DNA of 64,000 nt, taken from Cyclobacterium jeungdonense (GTDB lineage Bacteria > Bacteroidota > Bacteroidia > Cytophagales > Cyclobacteriaceae). Shown here piece by piece: positions 50,701 to 58,711 of the stretch. Position numbers and translations under genes: made by a program. Location of the stretch: assembly GCF_010994275.1 (NCBI RefSeq), contig NZ_WMCD01000001.1, forward strand, positions 868,001 through 932,000, written 5' to 3'. Numbering within the stretch: the first letter of the stretch is position 1; every line of letters begins with the position of its first letter. The notes under the pieces are model-generated. The model worked only from the letters and a program-made list of their open reading frames with translations, had not been told where the DNA came from and ran no database searches.

Positions 50701-53019
50701 ATGTTTGCTTATGGAAATTCTAACCATCCAAATTTTTCCATTTTGACTAAAAACCAATCTTTCAAACCCTTGATAGAAAAGCAGCGCATAGTGGATATTG
50801 GCCGCTCTCTTTTTAAGCGTCCCGGAAAAGACATCCCAGCAGGAATAGTAGTATTCCTGGTGGCACTGCCTTTATGCCTGGGCATAGCTCTGGCAAGTGG
50901 TGCTCCGTTGATTTCCGGACTAATATCCGGAATGATTGGAGGTTTGATCATAGGGATCTTGAGTAAGTCTCACACGAGTGTTTCAGGTCCTGCAGCCAGC
51001 CTTTCTGCCGTGGTGTTAACCGCAATCAATATCCTGGAAACGTTTGAGGTATTCTTGCTGGCTTTATTTATTGGAGGCCTCATCCAGGTAATCCTGGGGT
51101 TTCTTAAGTCCGGCATGATTGCCGATTACATGCCAACCAGCATTATTAAGGGCCTATTGGCAGCCATAGGTCTTATACTGGTTATTTCTCAATTGCCCTA
51201 TGCCTTGGGAGTAGAACTGGATAATAGTCGGATTTTGGACTATTCACAGGATTTTTTCATCGGAGTTCAGGAAAAAATCAGCATGATTATGGCTTCTTTC
51301 GCACCTGGAGCCTTGGTGCTTTCGGCGATTTCGTTACTGGTGATGATATTTTGGGATAAAACACCCCTTAAAAAATTCAAGCTACTGCCTCCTTCCCTAT
51401 TTGTGGTAATTATGGGCGTGTTACTCAATCAGCTTTTCAGGTACTTCGTACCGGCCTTATATCTCGACGGGGTCCATTTAGTAAGCATACCTAAAATAAG
51501 CAATATCGCTTCTTTTCTTACCTTTCCAGATTTTTCGGCCATTGGCAGTTTTCAGGTTTGGACCTATGCATTCACCATTGCCATTGTCGGATCCATCGCA
51601 TCGTTATTAAATCTGGAAGCGACAGACAATCTGGATCCCCATAAGAGAAGAAGTCCACCAAATCAGGAACTAGTGGCTCAGGGAATCGGAAACAGTGTCG
51701 CAGGTTTAATTGGCGGTATTCCGATTACTTCGGTGATTGTGAGAAGTTCCGTAAATATTGAGGCAGGTGCTGAAACCAAATTGTCGACCATTATACACGG
51801 TTTTTTACTAACTATCAGTGTATTGTTTTTGAGTAGCGTCATTAACCTGATTCCGCTGGCTTCGCTTGCTGCTATCTTGCTTTTGGTCGGATACAAACTG
51901 ACTTCCTATTCCATCATTACGCAAATGTTTCGAAAGGGATGGTCTCAATTTATTCCCTTTGCGGTAACCGTCATTGCCATTTTATTGACGGACGTGCTGG
52001 TGGGAGTTTTGATTGGTTCTGCATCCAGTGTGTTTTTCCTACTGAGAGGTAATTTCTATAACCCTTTCTACGTGGAAGAAACCAACCCTGGAAACAAAAG
52101 GAAAACAATTCGCCTGGAACTCTCCAACGAGGTTTCATTTTTGAACAAACCCGCCATAAAACGTACGCTCTGGAACCTTCCAAAAGGTGCAAAGGTGGTT
52201 ATTGATGCTTCCTTTTCTTCCTATATAGAACCGGATGTGCTGGAAATTTTCAATGATTATAAAAATACCTTTGCCAAAGAAAACGCCATTGATTTCACCA
52301 TCACCGGGCTGAGGGACAGTTATTCACCTTCAAACGAAGTATTGGTAGACAAAAAGGAAATAATTGACCGAAACGAACTTAAAACGCCTACTCAGGTGAT
52401 TCATTACCTGGAGGAAGGAAATAAGCGGTATGTGGACGGCAACCTTGTATCCAGAAGGTTTCAGAACAAAAAATTGATGGACTTTATCAAAGACGATCCC
52501 CTCGCAGTGGTGGTCAACTGCATCGATATGCGGGAGCCTTTAAACATGTTGCTGAATACCGGCATTGGAGACCTGATTCCTTTAAAGGCGGCAGGGAACT
52601 TATTGGATGAGCACCTGGTCCACACCTTGGAAATTTCTTGCAGGGAACAAGGTGCCATTTTGATTCTGCTAATGGGAAATTCAGGAAACAAACTTATCAA
52701 AAATGCCTTAAAGAATATCCTGAATGATCCGGACGCACCACTAAGCCCCCTGCTAAAACCTGCGGTCGAAGCAGGGTATTTCATTCCCGGAAATTTTCGC
52801 AAGGAATCTTTGAATTCGTGGACTGAGGCAATCTCTATGTGGAATTTGAAACATTCAGAAGAGCAGATCCTGGCTGCAAGCGCCTATCTGAAAAATCAAA
52901 TCAACTCGGGAAAAATAGGCTTGTCCTCCGCTTTTTTACGACGAAAAAACGGAAAAATAGACTTCCCTCCCCTTCAACCCGTCAAATCGCCCAGAATAAG
53001 TTCTGAGAAATCGAAATAA
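50701..53019 (+). CDS. SulP anion transporter fused to a degenerate beta-carbonic anhydrase domain
   Basis: ATG 50701 gives 772 residues. Residues about 35-465 form the SulP membrane core (ALPLCLGIALASGAP, SGPAASLSAV, LEATDNLDPHKR, GGIPITSVIVRSS), followed by a STAS-like segment (about 465-545). The last about 200 residues match a beta-carbonic anhydrase. The first zinc ligand and dyad are retained in NCIDMRE (C607, D609, R611), but the GHSxCG motif is GNSGN (659-663), replacing the His and second Cys ligand with Asn. Fusions of this type are annotated as SulP/carbonic anhydrase and are thought to couple bicarbonate supply; this copy is probably not an active anhydrase. An in-frame TTG at 50674 is less likely. 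Confidence 0.92.
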   Translation: MFAYGNSNHPNFSILTKNQSFKPLIEKQRIVDIGRSLFKRPGKDIPAGIVVFLVALPLCLGIALASGAPLISGLISGMIGGLIIGILSKSHTSVSGPAASLSAVVLTAINILETFEVFLLALFIGGLIQVILGFLKSGMIADYMPTSIIKGLLAAIGLILVISQLPYALGVELDNSRILDYSQDFFIGVQEKISMIMASFAPGALVLSAISLLVMIFWDKTPLKKFKLLPPSLFVVIMGVLLNQLFRYFVPALYLDGVHLVSIPKISNIASFLTFPDFSAIGSFQVWTYAFTIAIVGSIASLLNLEATDNLDPHKRRSPPNQELVAQGIGNSVAGLIGGIPITSVIVRSSVNIEAGAETKLSTIIHGFLLTISVLFLSSVINLIPLASLAAILLLVGYKLTSYSIITQMFRKGWSQFIPFAVTVIAILLTDVLVGVLIGSASSVFFLLRGNFYNPFYVEETNPGNKRKTIRLELSNEVSFLNKPAIKRTLWNLPKGAKVVIDASFSSYIEPDVLEIFNDYKNTFAKENAIDFTITGLRDSYSPSNEVLVDKKEIIDRNELKTPTQVIHYLEEGNKRYVDGNLVSRRFQNKKLMDFIKDDPLAVVVNCIDMREPLNMLLNTGIGDLIPLKAAGNLLDEHLVHTLEISCREQGAILILLMGNSGNKLIKNALKNILNDPDAPLSPLLKPAVEAGYFIPGNFRKESLNSWTEAISMWNLKHSEEQILAASAYLKNQINSGKIGLSSAFLRRKNGKIDFPPLQPVKSPRISSEKSK

Positions 53020-53035
53020 AATTCAACTAACTATC

Positions 53036-53857
53036 ATGAAGATCATTTTCCATACCCTGCTAAAAACCATCCTGACCTCTGGTTGCTTGTTACTTTTTTT
53101 GCACTATCAGGGCTGTACTTCCAGCAAAGGAGGAAAGACCAAAAAATCGGAAGATTGGCAAGTCTTATTCAATGGTGAAAATTTGGAAGGATGGATTCCT
53201 AAATTTCATCACCACGAATCCGGGGAAAACTATGCCAATACCTTTCGGGTGGTAGATGGTGAAATTCAGGTGAATTACGATAACTACTCCAGTTTCGACG
53301 AACGCTATGGCCACCTTTTCTATGAAAAACCGTTTTCCTCTTTCCATCTTAAGTTCGATTATCGATTTACGGATCAGTGGATGGAGGATGCTCCGGAGTA
53401 CACCTATCGAAACAGTGGGGTAATGTTTCATTCTCAATCCCCGGAAAGTATTCTGAAAGAGCAGGACTGGCCCATTTCTGTCGAGTACCAGATGCTTGCC
53501 GATGCAGGAGATGGAAACCCCAGGCCCACAGGCAATATGTGCTCTCCGGGTACGGAAGTCTTTTATCAGGGTGAAATGGATCCCAGGCATTGCATCAACT
53601 CTTCCTCTCCTACATTTCCCTGGGATGAATGGGTGCAAGCTGAACTGATCGTTTACGGTGATTCGCTGGTTATACATAAGGTTAACGGGGTCCAGGTGCT
53701 GGAATACACGCTACCTCAAATAGGTGGTGGTGTGGCCAATAGATACGACCCGGAACTAAAAGTGGATGGCAAGCCCTTAACAGAAGGATATATTGGACTG
53801 CAAGCTGAAGGTCAGGGGGTTGTATTCAAAAACATCGTTATCAAAGAATTGGAATAG
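53036..53857 (+). CDS. DUF1080 (3-keto-disaccharide hydrolase family) lipoprotein
   Basis: The 273-residue protein has a lipoprotein signal (MKIIFHTLLKTILTSGCLLLF... lipobox QGC). The mature part is a DUF1080 beta-jelly-roll with WQVLFNGENLEGW, FRVVDGEIQVNY, YGHLFYEKPFSSFHLKFDYRF and NSGVMFHSQSP, and WDEWVQAELIVYGDSLVIHKVNG. Family members are linked with 3-keto-sugar hydrolysis. It starts 16 bp after the SulP-carbonic anhydrase gene. The pairing of the two is not explained by known biology. Confidence 0.9.
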   Translation: MKIIFHTLLKTILTSGCLLLFLHYQGCTSSKGGKTKKSEDWQVLFNGENLEGWIPKFHHHESGENYANTFRVVDGEIQVNYDNYSSFDERYGHLFYEKPFSSFHLKFDYRFTDQWMEDAPEYTYRNSGVMFHSQSPESILKEQDWPISVEYQMLADAGDGNPRPTGNMCSPGTEVFYQGEMDPRHCINSSSPTFPWDEWVQAELIVYGDSLVIHKVNGVQVLEYTLPQIGGGVANRYDPELKVDGKPLTEGYIGLQAEGQGVVFKNIVIKELE

Positions 53858-53947
53858 TCTCTTTTGAATCAGGGATTGCCACCAGCCAAATCTGGTAAGG
53901 AAATTGCGGTTGAATCTAAATAAATCAGTCTCCAATCCAGCAATTCA

Positions 53948-55018
53948 ATGAAATACGTTGTACTCATTTTTGGCTTTTTAGTCATTCTGGCCTCGGCCTT
54001 GCCTATAATTCATACCGGCACCTGGTGGATCCGCATTTTTGATTTCCCACGGATTCAGATTGCGGTGCTCTGCCTGTTGGCATTGGCCTTAGCTTTTTAT
54101 TTTCTTAGAACAGAAAGCCGGTGGCTTCGGGCTGTTTTTATAATTTTATTGCTTGCCTCATTGGTACACCAACTCTCTAAAATCATCAGCTTTACCCCCC
54201 TGGTCGAACCTACTGCCAAAAGGGCAACGACAGGAGGTACATATCAAAAATTTACCCTTTTGCTCAGCAATGTGCTAATGGAAAACCAGGATTACGATAA
54301 ATTAAAAAATCTGATCGCCACCAGAAATCCTGATTTGATACTATTAACCGAGCCGAACCTGCTCTGGACCAAAGCTCTTATCGATCTGGACCAAGAATAC
54401 CGCCACACTATAAAAGAACCTTTAAACAATACCTATGGAATGGTCTTGTTATCCAAGTTTCCCCTTCATAACGGTAAGGTTAATTATTTGGTTGAAAATA
54501 ACATTCCTTCTATTTTTGCGGAAATACAGCTCCCCAATGGGGATCAATTTGATTTTTTTGGCGTTCATCCGGAACCTCCCAAGCCCGGATCTGATACCTA
54601 CGAAAGGGATACGGAGCTATTGATAATCGGGAAAAAAATCAAAGAAAATCCCCGACCGGTGCTGGTTGCCGGTGATTTAAACGACGTGGGCTGGTCTAAA
54701 ACATCCACCTTGTTTAGGCGGTACAGCCGGTTGGTAGACCCTAGGGAGGGCCGGGGCTTTTTCAATACCTACAGTGTATTTTTGCCCTTACTGCGCTATC
54801 CCTTAGACCATGTTTTTTATTCCAATGATTTCGGATTGGTTCGCATAGAAAAACTGGAGCCGATAGGTTCAGACCATTTTCCAATGTGGCTCGAACTAAC
54901 CTTTGAGCCGGATTCATCAGAAACGGAAGAAGTGCCAAAAACCGATCAGAAAGATAAACAGGAAGTAGAAGAAAAGGTGGAAAAAGGAAATGAAGAGAGC
55001 CAGGAATCTTCAAATTGA
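53948..55018 (+). CDS. Membrane-anchored endonuclease/exonuclease/phosphatase family protein
   Basis: This 356-residue protein has three hydrophobic segments in the first 85 residues (signal anchor plus two helices) and then an EEP catalytic domain: LSNVLMEN, RNPDLILLTEP (catalytic Glu), GVHPEPP (His), AGDLNDVGWS (Asp, Asn), PLDHVFYS and GSDHFPMW. The active-site set is complete. Relatives include phosphodiesterases and DNases facing the periplasm. The C-terminus is an acidic and lysine-rich tail. Substrate is unknown. Confidence 0.88.
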   Translation: MKYVVLIFGFLVILASALPIIHTGTWWIRIFDFPRIQIAVLCLLALALAFYFLRTESRWLRAVFIILLLASLVHQLSKIISFTPLVEPTAKRATTGGTYQKFTLLLSNVLMENQDYDKLKNLIATRNPDLILLTEPNLLWTKALIDLDQEYRHTIKEPLNNTYGMVLLSKFPLHNGKVNYLVENNIPSIFAEIQLPNGDQFDFFGVHPEPPKPGSDTYERDTELLIIGKKIKENPRPVLVAGDLNDVGWSKTSTLFRRYSRLVDPREGRGFFNTYSVFLPLLRYPLDHVFYSNDFGLVRIEKLEPIGSDHFPMWLELTFEPDSSETEEVPKTDQKDKQEVEEKVEKGNEESQESSN

Positions 55019-55448
55019 CCCGATTGCAGCCAAAGGATGTAAGCAACTTTTTAGAACCTATCTTAAGAACCGATCCATGAAAGCCACTTTATTAGGCCTG
55101 CCCAATGTTATGGTTTTGGCAAGGGCGAAGTCATGGAGTTTAGCGGACAAAAACGATTTTAAAGATTTATTTGGCTTCCTAACCGGTTCGGTAAAAAATC
55201 AGTGCAAATCCGGGCTCATTTTGGCTCGGATTTTTTGTTCCATTTTTCGTTCCTTATTCCAATCGCAATCCTTCCTATTCAGACTACCGATATAAAATTC
55301 GATGAGTCATTTAAAAACCAAAAAGTAATTTATAATTTGAAAAAAATAACGTTGATGAATCTTGAAACCCGGAAAGCCCCTTAAAAGCCTTTCTCAAGTC
55401 AAACCCTACCGGATTGAAATACAGCATTTCATGTACATAATCAACTTA
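55019..55448. other. 430-bp intergenic region
   Basis: This region between the phosphatase family gene and the histidine kinase contains a terminator at 55206-55236. An overlapping frame at 54990-55295 runs through the terminator and has no recognisable family, so I do not call it a gene. Confidence 0.5.
55206..55236 (+). terminator. Terminator downstream of the phosphatase family gene
   Basis: AAATCCG and CGGATTT form the stem, with 13 bases between, followed by TTTT. It lies 188 bp after the stop codon. Confidence 0.65.
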
Positions 55449-56285
55449 TTAATTGGGCAAGCTACTTTCCTGTCTTAGGTAAACATTAAAAACAGAGCCC
55501 TTATCCCATTCACTTTCGGCTTCAATTTTTCCACCGGCTTCTTCTACCAGTTTTTTTATTAGAAAAAGCCCGATACCCAGACTTTCACCCGTATGGGATC
55601 GGTCATGAAGCGTACCGAATTTGGTAAAAAGTTGATCCATTTTCTGCGGTTGTATGCCCTTGCCATTGTCCATGACGGACAACACGACATAATCACCTTT
55701 TCTATAGGAACTGACATGGATCTTAGAGATTCGCTCGGGAGATTTGTATTTAATGGCGTTGGAAATAAGGTTAAAAAGTATACTTCTTAATTTCTTTTTC
55801 GGAAAATTCAGATGGCTTACCTGAAAGGAACGAGATAAAACAGCCCCGGAATCTAAAAATTGCCCATTGATACTTTCCAGAACTTCGGTTAATACGGTTT
55901 TGATAGTTACCTGACCCTTGATATCCGGTTTGTCTTCCCTTCCGTTTAGCTTCAAAATTTCATTCATGGAAGCTTTAAAATTATTTATTGACTTTAATAC
56001 AGGTTTGGAAAGGGTGACCATTTCCTCTGGATCCTGCGTATCCATCATCAAATTGATTAGGGAAATAATATTGTTTAAAGGCCAATTTAAATCATGAGAT
56101 ATATGGTAAATGACTGATTTATATTCCTTGTTTGTATACTGCAATTCCAGGATTTCAGCCAATAAACGCTGATTTTCCGTAGAAATCTTTTCAAAATCAG
56201 CTTTCTTTAATTCAACCTCATCGGAAGTATTTGGCGCAACACCATTGGTCTTATTTCCAACTGGCTGATAAAATTCACTCTTCAT
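55449..56285 (-). CDS. Soluble sensor histidine kinase (HisKA/HATPase)
   Basis: ATG 56285 gives 278 residues; an upstream ATG at 56318 adds 11. A short coiled-coil-like region (EVELKKADFEKISTENQRLLAEILELQ) precedes the H-box SHDLNWPLNN with the phospho-accepting H64. The N-box (NLISNAIKYKSPER), G1 (VMDNGKGI) and G2 (GESLGIGLFLIKKL) are intact. No membrane segment and no separate sensor domain are present, so input may come from a partner. No response regulator gene lies nearby. Confidence 0.93.
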   Translation of the reverse strand: MKSEFYQPVGNKTNGVAPNTSDEVELKKADFEKISTENQRLLAEILELQYTNKEYKSVIYHISHDLNWPLNNIISLINLMMDTQDPEEMVTLSKPVLKSINNFKASMNEILKLNGREDKPDIKGQVTIKTVLTEVLESINGQFLDSGAVLSRSFQVSHLNFPKKKLRSILFNLISNAIKYKSPERISKIHVSSYRKGDYVVLSVMDNGKGIQPQKMDQLFTKFGTLHDRSHTGESLGIGLFLIKKLVEEAGGKIEAESEWDKGSVFNVYLRQESSLPN

Positions 56286-56644
56286 TTTTAGCTGTATTTT
56301 GTTAAAATGTAGTAACAAATGTAAAAAAATCAGAAATGAATAAATTACATAAATATTGGTGATATTTATAAAAATTAATTATCTCACCAAGAATCAGGTT
56401 ATCAAAGGCGTGTTTGTTTTTAAACAGCCTAATTTCACTCCTTCGTAAGGAAAAAATCTGTGACTTATATAATTTTAATCTATTATAATGTAAATTATTC
56501 GAAAAGGGTTAATGCAATCTTTGTCTGAATTGCCAACTGATTCGGATTTACCCAGAAAGTGTAATCATTCAGAATTAAATTCCAGGAAAACCCTTTTAAC
56601 TTCTGAGGTTAGCGAAATCGAATAAAAATTAGTACATTAAAGTT
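56286..56644. other. 359-bp AT-rich divergent intergenic region
   Basis: It separates the histidine kinase and the small AraC-type regulator. I see AT tracts and a short dyad (AATAT-TGGTG-ATATT near 56350) but no gene. Confidence 0.5.
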
Positions 56645-57217
56645 GTGACGAACCTTCCGAAAATTCATATAAAATTCATGGTCAGCCTTCGCTGCAAGCT
56701 GATGGTAAGGCAGGAATTAGAAAAACTAAATATTCCATATACAACCATTCAATTGGGTGAGGTAGAACTTTTAAAGCGACTCACCCCAGACCAACATGAC
56801 CTGTTGCAAACAAATCTGAAAAAATCGGGTCTGGAACTGTTAGATGACAAAAGGAGCATCTTGATCAATAAGATCAAAAGTGTGATTGTAGAAATGGTCC
56901 ATTACACTGATGAAATCCCTAAAATTAACTATTCCGACTATATCAGCGAGAAGCTTGGCTATGATTACATTTACCTGTCCAATATTTTCTCAGAAATCAC
57001 TGGAATTACCATTCAGCAATACATTATTATTCACAAAATAGAACGGGTAAAAGAACTCTTACTGTACGATGAGCTCAATCTTTCCCAAATTGCTCACCTA
57101 TTAAATTACAGCAGCTCTGCGCATCTTTCCAACCAATTTAAAAAAATAACGGGCCTTACCCCCTCTTATTTTAAAGCTCTGAAGAGGAGAAGGGAGACAA
57201 ACCTTGAAAATATATAA
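56645..57217 (+). CDS. Small AraC-type transcriptional regulator
   Basis: The frame begins at a GTG (56645); an ATG at 56678 is an alternative. The 190-residue protein has an uncharacterised N-terminal part with a motif IHIKFMVSLRCKLMV and a C-terminal AraC DNA-binding domain (about 95-190) with LSNIFSEITGITIQQYIIIHKIERVKELLLYDELNLSQIAHLLNYSSSAHLSNQFKKITGLTPS shortened here to its key words: the GITIQQYI and YSSSAHLSNQFKK segments. This type is common in Bacteroidota. Its target is unknown; a cupin gene lies 75 bp downstream. Confidence 0.88.
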   Translation: MTNLPKIHIKFMVSLRCKLMVRQELEKLNIPYTTIQLGEVELLKRLTPDQHDLLQTNLKKSGLELLDDKRSILINKIKSVIVEMVHYTDEIPKINYSDYISEKLGYDYIYLSNIFSEITGITIQQYIIIHKIERVKELLLYDELNLSQIAHLLNYSSSAHLSNQFKKITGLTPSYFKALKRRRETNLENI

Positions 57218-57292
57218 ACTAATTTTTGCAATGTATAATGCTTTACATTAATAATAATTAAACCTTTATAAAGAATTTTAAACCATTGGATA

Positions 57293-57664
57293 ATGATAGG
57301 TTCTAATAAAGGTGATGCTGAAAAAGATGACAAAGAATTAGAAAAATCAACATCCCATTTAATTGCGGGAATTATCGAATACTTACCTCGTTCCGTGATA
57401 AGCAAAACCATATTAAAAAAGATTACCGGAAATATAACGGTTTCCTGTCTGGATGCCGGGGAAGAGATGGAAGAAAAATCACTACCGTTTGATATCTATG
57501 TTCAGATAATAGACGGGACCGCCGAAATCCTGATTGATAAGGAGGTTTATACACTGGTTTTGGGTGAAGGGATCGTTATTCCAGCCCATTCCTTCCATCA
57601 TTTCAATGCCAATGAGCAGTTCAAAATGATCTCTACGGTCATCAAGTCCGGGTACGAAGATTGA
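57293..57664 (+). CDS. Small cupin domain protein
   Basis: This 123-residue protein has a charged N-terminal segment and a single cupin barrel (about 48-120) with DIYVQIIDGTAEILIDKEVYTL, GEGIVIPAHSFHHF. The histidine pair of the second cupin motif is present (AHSFHHF), while the first motif lacks the usual HxH. It could be a small-molecule sensor or a non-enzymatic cupin. It lies downstream of the AraC gene and may be cotranscribed with it. A short dyad AATGTA-N8-TACATT (57230-57249) precedes it. Confidence 0.78.
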   Translation: MIGSNKGDAEKDDKELEKSTSHLIAGIIEYLPRSVISKTILKKITGNITVSCLDAGEEMEEKSLPFDIYVQIIDGTAEILIDKEVYTLVLGEGIVIPAHSFHHFNANEQFKMISTVIKSGYED

Positions 57665-57777
57665 GCTTCAAAGCGAGTGGAATGACATCGAATCAGCTCT
57701 TGTTGCTCGGGTGAAACAAGTGCATTTTTTTTCTCATTAACCCATTGTAGAAAAATTTCAGATAAAATGCTTAGTTT

Positions 57778-57812
57778 TAAAGTCCAGTGGCTACTATTAA
57801 CTTAGGACTTTA
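57778..57812. promoter_or_regulatory. Inverted repeat upstream of the AraC gene, possible operator
   Basis: TAAAGTCC and GGACTTTA are perfect 8-bp arms around 19 bases, 21-55 bp before the start of the AraC-family gene. It may be an autoregulatory site or a leader hairpin. Confidence 0.35.
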
Positions 57813-57832
57813 TAGCTTATTAGACATTATTA

Positions 57833-58648
57833 ATGGAAGGCGAACCAAAAATCATTGGTAGTAAAAACAAAATCGAAAAAGGCTTGATTTTGAAGGTTTC
57901 CAAAATGAAGCCGGTAATCAAACCCACCAAACCTCACCGACACGAAGGATACCACGAGCTGATCTACCTATCTAAAGGAGCCGGTCAACATACCGTGGGA
58001 GACCTGGCTTATGAGGTGCAGCCTCCCATGGGATTTTACCTGAATCTGGGCCAGGTACATTGCTGGGATTTTTCAAAAATCCCGGAAGGATACGTGATCC
58101 TATTTAGGGAAGAAGCCCTGAGCAGCTACCCCAGGGCATTGGCCCATCTTTATAGCTTACAGGAAACGTTTAAGCTTCCGGAGGGAGATTCTTCCTTACT
58201 TCGATTAGCCGAAGTATTTTACCTCGACTTTAAAAATAATGCTTCGCAGGACCTTTTATCCGCTCATTTAAATACGCTTATCTATAAAACGATTCAACTT
58301 CCCCTTCAGCAGGCAGCCATTCACCCGAATGTATTGGATGAATTTGTGCGGTTTAAAAAACTGGTGCAGGAAAACTACCTGCACATGAAAACAGCGGAGG
58401 CCTACGCCAATGCCATGCATATTAGTATCCGAAAGCTAAATCAACTTTGCCAAACTGCCACTGGGGGAAATGCCATTGAAATGATCCGTGAGCGGATGCT
58501 TATCGAATCCAAAAACCTACTCAGCCATACCGGATACCCGGTAGCTGAGATTGCCTATCAATTGAACTTTTCAGATGCCTCTAATTTCATCAAATTTTTT
58601 AAATCTCAAACTACCCTGACTCCCACTGAATACCGTGCAAAACTGTAA
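57833..58648 (+). CDS. AraC family regulator with N-terminal cupin sensor
   Basis: The 271-residue protein has an AraC-type cupin-like sensor (about 15-150), with KPHRHEGYHELIYLSKGAG and HTVGDLAYEVQPPMGFYLNLGQVHCWDF, and a C-terminal two-helix-turn-helix domain (about 170-271) with YANAMHISIRKLNQLC and GYPVAEIAYQLNFSDASNFIKFFK. The next gene, an outer-membrane receptor, starts 63 bp downstream in the same direction. A direct repeat of AATCTACC lies between, as expected for a site of this regulator. The inducing ligand is unknown. Confidence 0.9.
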   Translation: MEGEPKIIGSKNKIEKGLILKVSKMKPVIKPTKPHRHEGYHELIYLSKGAGQHTVGDLAYEVQPPMGFYLNLGQVHCWDFSKIPEGYVILFREEALSSYPRALAHLYSLQETFKLPEGDSSLLRLAEVFYLDFKNNASQDLLSAHLNTLIYKTIQLPLQQAAIHPNVLDEFVRFKKLVQENYLHMKTAEAYANAMHISIRKLNQLCQTATGGNAIEMIRERMLIESKNLLSHTGYPVAEIAYQLNFSDASNFIKFFKSQTTLTPTEYRAKL

Positions 58649-58676
58649 AATCTACCATTATTGTCAATAATCTACC
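58649..58676 (+). promoter_or_regulatory. Direct repeat AATCTACC x2, candidate AraC-type operator
   Basis: AATCTACC occurs at 58649-58656 and 58669-58676, exactly 20 bp apart, in the gap between the AraC gene and the receptor gene. The repeat extends as AATCTACCRTWA. The 15-bp dyad ATTATTG-T-CAATAAT (58657-58671) spans the space between. AraC proteins bind direct repeats about two helical turns apart, so this fits an activator site for the receptor gene. Confidence 0.5.
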
Positions 58677-58711
58677 GTAAGAATGCAGGTATTCGGAACG
58701 TACTTTGTGAC

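Noticed and set aside
54990..55295. 101-residue plus-strand frame
   Set aside because: It overlaps the phosphatase family gene and runs through the terminator at 55206; no family recognised.
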